Source of the DNA: AP-15 sp963775875
GTDB taxonomy: Bacteria; Pseudomonadota; Alphaproteobacteria; ATCC43930; CGMCC-115725
NCBI GenBank assembly: GCA_963775875.1
Contig: CAVZKP010000014.1
Span: 372,001-436,000 of the forward strand
DNA length: 64,000 nucleotides
Reading direction: 5' to 3'
Notes under the pieces: model-generated
What the model was told of the DNA's origin: nothing
Database searches by the model: none
The model's input: only the letters and a program-made list of their open reading frames with translations
Shown here: in pieces, positions 7,657-16,284 of the stretch
Position numbering within the stretch: the first letter of the stretch is position 1
Layout of the letters: each line of letters opens with the position of its first letter
Program-made: the position numbers and the translations under genes

Positions 7657-10600
7657 TCTCGAAGTTCTTTATCGAACATCCGGTACTCGCCAACGTCCTG
7701 GCGATCGTGTTGGTGATTATCGGCGCGGTGTCGGTGCTGCGCCTGCCGATCGCGCAATACCCGAACATCACGCCGCCGACCGTGCAGGTCACCACCCGCT
7801 ATCCCGGCGCCAGCCCGCAGACCGTCGTCAACACGATCGCGTTGCCGATCGAGCTGCAAGTGAACGGCGTCCCGGGCATGATCTATATGCAGTCGACGAG
7901 CGCCTATGACGGCACCTATGTGCTGACGGTGACGTTCGACATCGGCAGCGATCCGAACATGGATCAGGTGCTGGTGCAGAACCGGGTGCAGAACGCTATG
8001 GCCCAGCTGCCTGAAGCAGTGCAGGCGCAAGGGGTCGCGATCCGCGCCAAATCCTCGTCGATCCTCGAATTCGTCACCCTTCATTCGCCGGATAAGTCGC
8101 GCGACGCCCTTTTCATGTGGAATTACGCGACGATCAATCTGGTGAATGAGTTGGCGCGGCTTCCGGGCGTCGGCAACGTTACGGTGATGGGCGCCGGCGA
8201 GTATTCGATGCGGATCTGGATGGACCCGCAGAAGCTCTATTCCTATGGCTTGGTTCCATCGGACGTTATCCGGGTCATCAGGCAGCAGAGCCAGGAGGTC
8301 GCGGCAGGCCAGGTCGGCATGCCGCCGGCGCCGAGCGATCAGGCATTCCAGTACACCATCGACATCAAATCGCGGTTCGACGAGCCTAAGCAATTCGCCG
8401 ACATCATCGTCAAGGATCAGACGGCCCAGGGTGGCCGCCTGGTCCGGCTGAAGGACGTTGCGCGGATCGATCTCGGCGCGCAGACCTACGCCCAGGACTT
8501 CAAGCTCTCCGGCAAACCAGCCGCCGGGATTGCGATCTATCAGACCCCCGACGCCAATTCATTAAAGGTCGCCGCCGAAGTTGACGCTAAAATGAAGGAG
8601 CTGTCGCGCCACTTTCCGCCAGGCCTGGAGTACAGCATCCCCTACAACACGACGATTTTTGTCAAGAACTCGATCAACGAGGTCTACAAGACGCTATGGC
8701 AGGCCGGGGTCCTGGTGCTGATCGTGATCCTGGTATTCCTCCAAAATTTCCGCGCGACCCTGGTGCCGGCGACGACGGTGCCGGTTACCATCATCGGCGC
8801 CTTTGCCGCGATGGCAGCGCTCGGCTTCACGGTAAATCTGTCCACCCTGTTCGCCCTGATCCTGGCCATCGGCATCGTCGTCGACGACGCGATCGTCATC
8901 GTCGAGGGCGTTTCGAAATACATCGAGCAGGGAATGTCCGGGCACGATGCCGCGGTCCGAGCAATGAACGAATTGTTCGGGCCAATCATCGGCATCACTC
9001 TGGTGCTGATGGCCGTCTTCCTGCCGTCGGCCTTTGTTCCGGGGCTGAGCGGCCAGATGTTCGCCCAGTTTGCCCTGGTCATCGCGGCGACTGCGCTGAT
9101 CAGCGCGATCAACGCGGCTACTCTGAAGCCGACGCAATGCGCGCTGTGGCTGCGCACACCAAAACCGGTCGAGCAGCGCAACATTTTTTTCCGCGGATTC
9201 GAACACTTTTATGCGCGGATGGAAAACGGCTATGCCGGAATGATCGGGCGTATGGTACGGCATAGCGGGCTGGTTGTGCTGATCGGGGTGGCGCTGGCGG
9301 TAATCGCGGTGTGGGGTATCGCCCGCCTGCCGACCGCCTTCATCCCGAACGAGGATCAGGGCTATCTGATGATCGCCGCGCAACTGCCTGATGCCGCCTC
9401 GCTCGGGCGGACGACGGCGGCGCTCGACAACGCGACGAAATTGGCGCTGGCCACGCCCGGGGTCGACCAGGTCATCGCGATCTCGGGCCTGTCGGCGCTC
9501 GACAACTTTGCCGATCTCGCCAATGCCGGCGTTTGTTTCGTCATCCTCAAACCCTGGGACGAACGCAGCAAGCGACAGGGAACCGACATTCTGTCGATCG
9601 CCGAGCATCTTCAGAACAGGCTGAACGCCGCACCTGACGGAAGACTGTTCGTGCTGGCCCCGCCGCCGATCCAGGGCATTGGCAACGCCGGCGGCTTTCA
9701 GATGCAGACCGAGTTGCTGGGCGGCAGTTTCGACTACCAGAAGCTCAGTGAGGCGACCGACCAGATCGTCAAAAAGGCCAACGCCGAGCCCGGCTTGCAG
9801 CATGTCTTAACCACGTTCCGCCCGGGAGCGCCGCAGGTGGCGGTGACCGTTGATCGCGACCGTGCCGAAACGTTGCGCGTCTCAGTCGGCGACGTTTTTT
9901 CCGCGCTGAGCTCTTATCTCGGTTCGACTTATGTCAACCAGTTCAACAAGTTCGGGCTATCGCTGCAGGTCTATGCCCAGGCCGATTCGAAATTCCGGTT
10001 GAAGCCGGACGATCTGTTGAACCTCTATGTCCGCAGCCAAGACAACCAGATGGTGCCGATCGGGGCGGTAGCGCATCTCAGCTCCACCTTGGCGCCGCCA
10101 TTGGTCACACTCTACAACCTCTTTCCGTCGGCGACGATCGTTGGCGCGCCAGCGCGCGGCTTCAGTTCGGGCCAGTCGTTGTCGCTGATGCAAAACATCG
10201 CCGACAAAACCCTTCCCCCAGGAATGTCCCACCAATGGACGGCGATGTCGTTTCAAGAAATTCTAACTGGAAATCAACTATATTATTTGTTCGGCCTGTC
10301 GGTATTGCTGGTTTATCTTTGCCTCGCTGGCCAATATGAAAGCTGGGTTTTGCCTCTGGCGGTACTGTCGGCGGTGCCGCTGGCATTGCTGGGGCCAGTC
10401 GTGGCGCTGACCAGCCTCGGTGTCGCCAACAATCTGTATACGCAGATCGGCCTGATCCTGATGATCGCGCTCTCGGCCAAAAATGGCATCCTGATCGTCG
10501 AGGTCGCGCGCGAAGGCCGCATGGTTCACGGGAAGCCGATCCACGAAGCGGCGGTCGAGGCCTCGCGCATGCGTTTCCGGCCGATTCTGATGACCTCGTT

Positions 10601-10820
10601 CGCGTTCGGCATGGGGGTCTTGCCGTTGGTGCTGGCGACCGGTGCCGGGGCCAATTCGCGCATTTCGCTCGGTCTGAGCGTGCTCAGCGGCATCATCGCA
10701 TCGACCTGCCTGGCCGTTCTGTTCGTCCCGTCCTTCTTCACGGTGCTCCAGCGCTTCGACGAGGCGCGCAAGGCGCGAAAAATAGGCAAAGCGCTAGAGC
10801 CCGTCACCAGCGCCGACTAG
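7653..10820 (+). CDS. RND multidrug efflux permease, HAE1 family (AcrB-like)
   Basis: 1055 residues, full length for AcrB/MexB-type pumps. FFIEHPVLANVLAI gives TM1 and two large periplasmic loops follow. The proton-relay residues are present: the Asp pair in VVDDAIVIVEG (Asp411-Asp412) and Lys943 in SAKNGILIVE. Twelve membrane spans are expected in the inner membrane, with export of hydrophobic drugs, solvents or metabolites at the cost of the proton gradient. It overlaps the adaptor by 4 bp. Its TAG stop is formed by the TA target duplication plus the first G of an IS630-family element, so the C-terminus is unchanged by the insertion. Confidence 0.96.
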   Translation: MISKFFIEHPVLANVLAIVLVIIGAVSVLRLPIAQYPNITPPTVQVTTRYPGASPQTVVNTIALPIELQVNGVPGMIYMQSTSAYDGTYVLTVTFDIGSDPNMDQVLVQNRVQNAMAQLPEAVQAQGVAIRAKSSSILEFVTLHSPDKSRDALFMWNYATINLVNELARLPGVGNVTVMGAGEYSMRIWMDPQKLYSYGLVPSDVIRVIRQQSQEVAAGQVGMPPAPSDQAFQYTIDIKSRFDEPKQFADIIVKDQTAQGGRLVRLKDVARIDLGAQTYAQDFKLSGKPAAGIAIYQTPDANSLKVAAEVDAKMKELSRHFPPGLEYSIPYNTTIFVKNSINEVYKTLWQAGVLVLIVILVFLQNFRATLVPATTVPVTIIGAFAAMAALGFTVNLSTLFALILAIGIVVDDAIVIVEGVSKYIEQGMSGHDAAVRAMNELFGPIIGITLVLMAVFLPSAFVPGLSGQMFAQFALVIAATALISAINAATLKPTQCALWLRTPKPVEQRNIFFRGFEHFYARMENGYAGMIGRMVRHSGLVVLIGVALAVIAVWGIARLPTAFIPNEDQGYLMIAAQLPDAASLGRTTAALDNATKLALATPGVDQVIAISGLSALDNFADLANAGVCFVILKPWDERSKRQGTDILSIAEHLQNRLNAAPDGRLFVLAPPPIQGIGNAGGFQMQTELLGGSFDYQKLSEATDQIVKKANAEPGLQHVLTTFRPGAPQVAVTVDRDRAETLRVSVGDVFSALSSYLGSTYVNQFNKFGLSLQVYAQADSKFRLKPDDLLNLYVRSQDNQMVPIGAVAHLSSTLAPPLVTLYNLFPSATIVGAPARGFSSGQSLSLMQNIADKTLPPGMSHQWTAMSFQEILTGNQLYYLFGLSVLLVYLCLAGQYESWVLPLAVLSAVPLALLGPVVALTSLGVANNLYTQIGLILMIALSAKNGILIVEVAREGRMVHGKPIHEAAVEASRMRFRPILMTSFAFGMGVLPLVLATGAGANSRISLGLSVLSGIIASTCLAVLFVPSFFTVLQRFDEARKARKIGKALEPVTSAD

Positions 10821-11875
10821 AGCATGATCCTAAGAGTTTGAATCAAAAGGATACTCACACGCGCTGGGTTTTGCGATTCAAGATTCTGGCTGGGGTTGGG
10901 GGCCAGCATCGAATGGCAAGACCCTATTCACAGGATCTGCGCGATCGGGTGGTTGCGGCGGTGGCGAGCGGTCGCACCTGTCGAGGCGACGGCGGCGCTG
11001 TTTGGGGTGAGTGTGGCCAGCGTGGTCAAATGGTCGCAGCGCTGGCGGGCGACTGGCAGCGCGGCGGCGCAAACCGATGGGTGGGCGGCGGCCGCTGCGG
11101 TTGACGAGCGAGCGGGCGTGGCTGCTGGCGCGGATCGCCGAGAAACCGGATCCTGGCACCTTGCGGGCGGTGGTGGCCGAGCTGGCCGAGCGCGGCACCC
11201 CGGCCAGCTACGGCGCGGTGTGGCGCTGTTTCAGGCGGCGAGAGGCATCACGTTTAAAAAAAAGCCTGCACGCCAGCGAGCAGGATCGCGCCGACATCGC
11301 CCGCCGGCGGACCCGGTGGAAGACGCATCAGGGCCGGCTTGATCCCCGGCGCTTGGTGTTCATCGACGAGACCTGGGCCAAGACCAACATGACCCGCCGG
11401 TACGGGCACTGCCGCCGCGGCGCGCGGCTGGTCGCCAAGGTGCCGCACGGTCGCTGGCACACCCTGACCTTTCTGGCGGCGCTGCGCCATGACCGCATCA
11501 CCGCGCCCTGCGTCATCGACGGGCCGATCAACGGCGCCAGCTTTCGCGCCTATATCGAGCAGTTCCTGGTGCCCACCCTCAGCCCCGGCGACGTCGTCGT
11601 CATGGACAATCTCGGCAGCCATAAGGGCAAGGCCGTGCGGCGCTCGATCCGCGCCGCCGGCGCCAAGCTGTTCTTTCTGCCGCGCTACTCGCCCGATCTC
11701 AATCCGATCGAGCAGGTCTTCGCCAAGCTCAAGACCCTGCTGCGCAAAACCGACCCGCGCACGATCGAGGCCACCTGGCGTAGCATCGGCAGCCTCCTCG
11801 ACCGCTTCACCCCAAAGGAATGCGCCAATTACCTCGCCAATGCCGGCTACGCTTCAGCCTAACAGGATCACGCTC
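10820..11875 (+). mobile_element. IS630-family insertion sequence
   Basis: The element is bounded by imperfect terminal inverted repeats GAGCATGATCC (left, from 10820) and GGATCACGCTC (right, to 11875), one mismatch in 11 bases. Both are flanked by TA (10818-10819 and 11876-11877), the target duplication of IS630/Tc1-mariner elements. Length is about 1056 bp with a single DDE transposase gene read rightward. It sits in the stop codon of the RND pump. Removing one TA copy and the element gives GACTAGTCC, which restores the same TAG stop. Confidence 0.88.
10913..11862 (+). pseudogene. IS630-family transposase, multiple frame shifts
   Basis: The protein starts MARPYSQDLRDRVVAA, typical of the IS630 N-terminal HTH, then jumps frame near 10980 (to TAALFGVSVASVVKWSQRW) and again near 11070 (to GGRRPLRLTSERAWLLARI). 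From there to 11862 one frame carries the DDE catalytic core: FIDETW, VMDNLGSHK and YSPDLNPIEQVFAKLK supply the two Asp and the Glu. A paired small shift is also likely around 11240-11260, where CRRREASRL replaces the expected REGITF next to TTTAAAAAAAAG. Some IS630 members use programmed frameshifting at A-runs, but the first two breaks look like ordinary indels. Confidence 0.82.
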
Positions 11876-11904
11876 TAGTCCCGGATAAAATCCGGACGCG
11901 CCGG

Positions 11905-12348
11905 CTACCGTTGGCGGCCTTGATAGGGGTATTGCTGCTTTGGATACTTGCACAGAAATTTCATATACGAATGAGTGAGTGTACTATCGAGGCAGAAATA
12001 ATATTCTTTGACGTCTTCGGCGTGGTTGCCTTCACCGTTGGTTAGCCCGAACAGCCGCTCCTTGAGGATCGGATCCTTGCCATTCCACAACGCCAGGGTA
12101 AAGCACAAAAACTGCTTATTGTCGCTTAGGCCGCCAAGTCCATCCTCGCCCAGTGATAGGCCGCGAGCGGGCGAGATCATGGGTGAAGGATTTCCAGGCA
12201 TCGCCATTCTCGCTGTAGTCCTCACGGACCGTGCCCCATTGGCGTTCGCTTAGATACGGCCCCATTGCTTCCACGGCACCCCATTCTGGCGCTCCTCTTC
12301 GAGCCGAGCCGCCTCTGCCGTCTTCGGCCGGGTCGAATTTTCAGTCAT
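11905..12348 (-). pseudogene. 5' fragment of an MGH1-like glucosidase / glycoside hydrolase gene
   Basis: From an ATG at 12348 the minus strand begins MTENSTRPKTAEAARLEEER and reaches KQWG. It then needs a one-base correction to give YLSERQWGTVREDYSENGDAW, and another near 12165 to reach the frame with GEDGLGGLSDNKQFLCFTLA and then LWNGKDPILKERLFGLT and GNHAEDVKEYY. These are conserved N-terminal features of large (about 800 residue or more) MGH1-like glucosidase-family proteins. The reading ends after KYPKQQYPYQGRQR at 11905, so about 150 of the expected residues remain. The cut end is 27 bp from the IS630 copy. Not functional. Confidence 0.75.
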
Positions 12349-12357
12349 CCGCCCCGC

Positions 12358-12963
12358 CTACGCCACACCGTCCTTGAGGTGGGAGGTGTCGTTCCACAGC
12401 CGGATCACCGGCTCGCTGATGTCGTGTTCATAGCCCAGCAAGCTGAGGCTCGCCGTGCTCAGCACGAAATCACGACCGCCCGACGGCGAAAGCCCGAGCC
12501 AGCGGGCGGCGAAAACGCGTGAGATATGCGCGCTCGAGACGACTAGTGTATCGCCGTGGACCGCGCGAATGCGGGCGATGGCGCGGTCGGCGCGCATGCC
12601 GACCTGCTCGGGTCCTTCACCGCCGGGCGCACCGTCGCGAAACAATTGCCAGTCGGGACGCTGGGCCCTGATCTCGGGGGTGCGGCGGCCCTCATAGTCG
12701 CCGTAATCCCATTCCATGAGATCGGGATCGATCTCGGCGACAGCGCCGAACCCAGCCAGCGCGCAAGTCCGCACCGCACGCTGCGAGGGACTGGTCAAAA
12801 CCTTGGCAAACGTCAATCCGCGCAGCCGCTCTCGCAACGCGCGCGCCTGCCGCTCGCCGCGCTCGGTCAGCGGCAGGTCGGTGCGGCCGGTGTGTTGGCC
12901 CGAGAGGCTCCAGGCGGTCTCGCCGTGCCGCCCGAGATAAACAAGAGGAAGCGCTTCGCTCAT
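12358..12963 (-). CDS. Histidine phosphatase family protein (phosphoglycerate mutase-like)
   Basis: 201 residues with the family signature LGRHGET (phospho-acceptor His13 in RHG), Arg and Glu in SLSGQHTGRTDLPLTERGERQA, and a second catalytic His in VVSSAHISRV. Length and motifs fit cofactor-independent small-molecule phosphatases, such as the SixA/CobC/GpmB group. The start overlaps the stop of the upstream membrane-protein gene in an ATGA arrangement, so the two are translationally coupled. Substrate unknown. Confidence 0.9.
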   Translation of the reverse strand: MSEALPLVYLGRHGETAWSLSGQHTGRTDLPLTERGERQARALRERLRGLTFAKVLTSPSQRAVRTCALAGFGAVAEIDPDLMEWDYGDYEGRRTPEIRAQRPDWQLFRDGAPGGEGPEQVGMRADRAIARIRAVHGDTLVVSSAHISRVFAARWLGLSPSGGRDFVLSTASLSLLGYEHDISEPVIRLWNDTSHLKDGVA

Positions 12964-13976
12964 GGCTTGCTCCTATCGAAGATGCCCTCGGATCGAGCGG
13001 GTACGGTGTCGGCTTTGCGCCGCCCCCGCCATAATCGGCCGCCTTCGACGATCTGCCAAATGCCGAGCGCCGGCAGTCCGATCGTCAAATCACGCGCCCG
13101 CTTCACCAGCGACAAGGCGAGCGCCATTTCCGGCGCAAGACCAAAGCTGGCGCCGATCAGCACATAGGCTCCCTCCTGGACGCCGACTGCATTTGGGATG
13201 GCGAAGGCGACGGTGCGGATCGCATAGAGCAGGCTCTCGATCACCAACACCGTCTTGAAGGGAAACGGGACGCCTGCCAGACGCAAGACGATCCAGGCTT
13301 CGAGCGCGCTGGCGATCCAGCAGGCGAGATGCAAAGAAAAGCCGACCCACAGACCGGCCTTGCGCTGATAGGTCCGCACCAGGGCGGCATGCAGCGCCGC
13401 ATTACCGGCGGCAATCCGCTCGGCCCAGCCACGGCCGAGAATGCCGGCGAGGCGATCGAAAACGTCAAAGCTGCGCTTCTGCGCCGCGACCAGAGCGATC
13501 GCCGCCAAGCTCGCCACAGCGAGGCCGACGGTCAGCGGGACGGCCATCTCTGAGCCCGGCTGCACTCCGACAAGGAGCACGAGACCCAGCGCCGTATAGC
13601 CGAGCTTGGCGAAAAACTCGAGGGTGAGATCGACGATCGTACTGGCTGCCGCGGTCGAACCCGGCACGCCGCCGAGCGACAGCGCACGGGCGCCGATGAC
13701 GCACCCACCAACCGGCGACAGCGGCAGCACTTCGGAGCCGGCTTCGCGCACCAGCCGTCCCCATAAAAAAGGCCAGGTCCGTGCTCCTGGAACGAGCCCC
13801 CGCCAGGCGATCCCCATGACCGCGATCAACCCCAGGTGAATGAGGCAGATTGCCGCAAATCCCTTCCAGCCGACGGCGATCAATGATCGCAGCACCGCGT
13901 CCGCGCCGAATATCGCGATCAGCGCCGCCATCGCGGCGAGGCCCGCCAGGGCCGCGATGATCGGGACGGCTTTCAT
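12960..13976 (-). CDS. Lysylphosphatidylglycerol synthase-type / HpnL-like integral membrane protein
   Basis: 338 residues from the ATG at 13976. About eight hydrophobic segments are visible, starting MKAVPIIAALAGLAAMAAL, with the family-like VGGCVIGARALSL in the middle and FAIPNAVGVQEGAYVLIG near the end. The last is characteristic of the UPF0104/LPG-synthase TM and HpnL groups, which are thought to move or modify lipids in the inner membrane, HpnL being linked to hopanoids. No hopanoid biosynthetic genes are in the window, so that role is not shown. The stop overlaps the phosphatase start, suggesting a joint job. Confidence 0.82.
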   Translation of the reverse strand: MKAVPIIAALAGLAAMAALIAIFGADAVLRSLIAVGWKGFAAICLIHLGLIAVMGIAWRGLVPGARTWPFLWGRLVREAGSEVLPLSPVGGCVIGARALSLGGVPGSTAAASTIVDLTLEFFAKLGYTALGLVLLVGVQPGSEMAVPLTVGLAVASLAAIALVAAQKRSFDVFDRLAGILGRGWAERIAAGNAALHAALVRTYQRKAGLWVGFSLHLACWIASALEAWIVLRLAGVPFPFKTVLVIESLLYAIRTVAFAIPNAVGVQEGAYVLIGASFGLAPEMALALSLVKRARDLTIGLPALGIWQIVEGGRLWRGRRKADTVPARSEGIFDRSKP

Positions 13977-14046
13977 GCGGCTTTCTTGACGCGCACGGCC
14001 GGTGAGGGCGAAAGCACGGCCGGCACTGCCCGCGAGCGGACCTCTC

Positions 14047-14430
14047 TTAGTAGGGCGGCGGATAATAGTAGGGTGGCGGATAGTAGTACGGCGCCTCATA
14101 GGCCGAGGACGCGGCCGCGGCGCCGACCGCGGCGCCGACGGCCACACCAGCGGCCACGCCGCCGCCATAATAGGCGCCGCCGTGATAGGTCGCCCCGCCA
14201 TAGTAGCCGCCGCGATAAGCGGTATTGCCGGCCGGGCCGCGGACCGCGGCGGCGCCGTAAGGACCGCGGACGGCAGCGCCGCCATTGGGGCCGCGGACCG
14301 CGGCACCGCCCATCGGACCGCGATATGCCGCGCCGCCATAGGGACCGTGAACCGCTCCCCAGCCGAAGGCATGGGGCGCCGTCGTCACGGCCAAGAAGGC
14401 GCCGAGGACGAAGACAGCCGGCCGGATCAT
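14047..14430 (-). CDS. Secreted glycine/tyrosine-rich repeat protein
   Basis: 127 residues. The signal peptide MIRPAVFVLGAFLAVTTAPHAFG is followed by four to five imperfect copies of a roughly 10-residue unit around GGAAVRGP, then a GGYYGG-rich part, an alanine/glycine helix (GVAAGVAVGAAVGAAAA) and a C-terminal YYYPPP duplication. The start overlaps the stop of the DUF2092 gene (ATGA), so the two are coupled. The repeat composition fits an outer-surface or periplasmic structural protein. No enzyme motif is seen. An upstream in-frame reading to 14649 belongs to the other gene's territory and was not used. Confidence 0.8.
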   Translation of the reverse strand: MIRPAVFVLGAFLAVTTAPHAFGWGAVHGPYGGAAYRGPMGGAAVRGPNGGAAVRGPYGAAAVRGPAGNTAYRGGYYGGATYHGGAYYGGGVAAGVAVGAAVGAAAASSAYEAPYYYPPPYYYPPPY

Positions 14431-15233
14431 GGCTTGCTCCCCTTTGGTTTGCCTGGCGCCGCCGCCGCGGGCGGCTTCAAGGTAATTTGAACCGCTCCTG
14501 CCGGCGGTTGAAAGGCAAAATCCGCGTCCGTCGGGTGGACCGCAAAATTCCAATTTGAGAACTCGGCAACAAAGTCGGGTTGACCCGGCAGCGAGCGGTA
14601 AGTCACGATCAGCCGCCGAGGTAGCGATTGGTCGTTCTTTTCCACCCACAGTTCGAGATCGATCCCGGGCGGCTGAGAGAAGAACATGTGGAGGCAGGGG
14701 GTCCCGTCGATTGTCACGGTGTTGACCACACGCCCCGAGTTCACGCCGCTTAGAAACGACTTGGCCGGCGAGTCGGTCAGAAAATCGGCGAGCGGAAAGT
14801 CGACGCCGAGACGGCCCATCGCTACCTTCATCATCCCCTCGATCGTCGCCGGCACGGGAATGCTTGCATATTTATTGCCATCTCCCATGTAAATAATGAC
14901 AGTCTTGCCGTCATAGACGAGCTTCCCTGGCCCGTCATCGCCGTTCCTATCGACCAGCAGGCGATCAGGACGGCGCACCGTGACGTTCAGGGTATGAAAG
15001 ATGTGGAGCAGTTCGCCGTTCTGTTCCGCGTAGACACGGATCGTCCGCGCTTGAAAAGAGAACTCCTTGGACTTCAGAGTCTGGCCCATGCGCGTCAGCG
15101 CGGCGCTCGCCTCGGGGCTGATTGACGGTTTCGCCTGGGTGGCGGCCGATAAGGCAGGGATCGAGAACGGCCCCCAACCGGCTAGGCCGCCGGCGAACAG
15201 GGCGGCTAGGATCGCGACATGGCGAAATTTCAC
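14427..15233 (-). CDS. DUF2092 domain-containing periplasmic protein (LolA-like fold)
   Basis: 268 residues. The signal sequence MKFRHVAILAALFAGGLAGW is followed by the DUF2092 body: FSFQARTIRVYAEQNG, FHTLNVTVRRPDRLLVDRNG, LVYDGKTVIIYMG, VNTVTIDGTPCLHMFF, ELWVEKNDQSLPRRLIVTY and FVAEFSNWNF. The pattern of strands with RRPDRLLV and the W-E substrate-like strand resembles the LolA/LolB lipid-carrier fold, to which DUF2092 is thought to be related. It is coupled to the glycine/tyrosine-rich gene downstream by a 4-bp overlap. Together they may shape or load the outer membrane. Confidence 0.87.
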   Translation of the reverse strand: MKFRHVAILAALFAGGLAGWGPFSIPALSAATQAKPSISPEASAALTRMGQTLKSKEFSFQARTIRVYAEQNGELLHIFHTLNVTVRRPDRLLVDRNGDDGPGKLVYDGKTVIIYMGDGNKYASIPVPATIEGMMKVAMGRLGVDFPLADFLTDSPAKSFLSGVNSGRVVNTVTIDGTPCLHMFFSQPPGIDLELWVEKNDQSLPRRLIVTYRSLPGQPDFVAEFSNWNFAVHPTDADFAFQPPAGAVQITLKPPAAAAPGKPKGSKP

Positions 15234-15287
15234 GGAGTTCCTCCAATATTGGGATGCTCTGGGCCGCTGTGAAGGCGGCCAGCCGTC

Positions 15288-15677
15288 CTAACCATGCTCC
15301 GGCGACGGTCGCAGCGCCTCTCGAAACGCCTGCGGAAGCGTCAGGTTCGGCGCCGCCGCACACTGCCGCATAACCTTGGCGATGTTGCCGTCAATGCGGC
15401 TTACCTCGATGATATGAATGCCCGCCTTGGCTGCCAGATAGCCATAATAGAACATAGCCGCCGAAGCGCGATCCTCGTCGGACGCTTCAAGCAGATCGGA
15501 GCAGCGGACTCGCTCGACAATCCACCGACTGGGTGCGACCTGGGCGTCGGAGGGCGCCGGCGGCGGGGCGGTGGCCATAGGCGGGGGCGCGGAGGCAGCG
15601 GCGACCGGCGGAGGCGGTTGTTGGACGCAGGCTGCAAGGCCAAGCACCAACAGCGCAGTCGAGAACTGCCTTCGCAT
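15288..15677 (-). CDS. Putative lipoprotein with HdeA-like C-terminal domain
   Basis: 129 residues from the ATG at 15677. The lipoprotein signal ends in LGLAAC (lipobox LAAC), then comes a 35-residue proline/alanine-rich linker, then RVRCSDLLEASDEDRASAAM with YYGYLAAKAG and VMRQCAAAPNLTLPQAF. The two cysteines spaced by helices and the YYGYL(A) centre resemble HdeA/HdeB-type acid-stress chaperone domains, which act in the periplasm. The family assignment is by pattern only. A longer reading to 15884 is rejected because it lacks a signal. Confidence 0.65.
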   Translation of the reverse strand: MRRQFSTALLVLGLAACVQQPPPPVAAASAPPPMATAPPPAPSDAQVAPSRWIVERVRCSDLLEASDEDRASAAMFYYGYLAAKAGIHIIEVSRIDGNIAKVMRQCAAAPNLTLPQAFREALRPSPEHG

Positions 15678-15732
15678 TATCGCCCCGTTTGCGATCTGGT
15701 TCACGCCATCGCTCGACGGGTGCTCGCGGTCA

Positions 15733-16041
15733 TCAATAGCAAGCCCCAGAACTGCGCGCCGTGCCGCGGCGGATAGCACCGCCAACGCCGCCGATAGCAG
15801 CGCCGATCGCCGCACCGCGCCCGGCATTACCGGCGATCGCCCCGAACAGCGCTCCACCGGCGGCTCCCCGCCCCGCTCCGGCAAAAGGCCCCGGCGTCAC
15901 TGCGGCGCAGGGCGGCGGCCCGTAGTTCGGCGGCGGACGATAGTTTGACCGCGGATTTGGAGAATATTGGGCATTGCCCGAGCCAGGCATCGCCGCGACG
16001 ATCAAGAAGGCGGCGCCAAGCACGAGAATGAGCCGAACCAT
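15733..16041 (-). CDS. Secreted glycine-zipper protein
   Basis: 102 residues from the ATG at 16041. A hydrophobic signal MVRLILVLGAAFLIVAAMPGSGNA precedes a proline/asparagine/tyrosine-rich part (YSPNPRSNYRPPPNYGPPP). A glycine-zipper segment follows with regularly spaced GxxxG (GAGRGAAGGALFGAIAGNAG) and a second block, ending in ARSSGACY. Glycine zippers usually pack in the outer membrane or oligomerise. It is the first gene of a minus-strand envelope group, with 55 bp to the HdeA-like lipoprotein gene. Confidence 0.7.
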   Translation of the reverse strand: MVRLILVLGAAFLIVAAMPGSGNAQYSPNPRSNYRPPPNYGPPPCAAVTPGPFAGAGRGAAGGALFGAIAGNAGRGAAIGAAIGGVGGAIRRGTARSSGACY

Positions 16042-16284
16042 ATTTGAACACCGCACGCTTGCCGGCGCTGCATCGCCCCGGCAATTGGGCTTCGACCATA
16101 CTGTGCCGCCCTCTCGCCCGCAATCCCGCCCAGGATACGGATTTTGCCAAGAATGCTTGACCGGCAATCCGTAGCCTTCTGTCGGCACCCAATGCCTTTC
16201 CGCCGCACCTGCGATTCCCCGAGATCAAGCGCTCGGGGAATCGACTTTGGCCAGTTCTCAGATCGTTGGCCGCGGGACGCGGGG

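Noticed and set aside
11881..11895. CCGGATAAAATCCGG hairpin just after the IS630
   Set aside because: A perfect 6-bp stem with a 3-base loop, but no T-run follows, so it cannot be called a terminator for the efflux operon.
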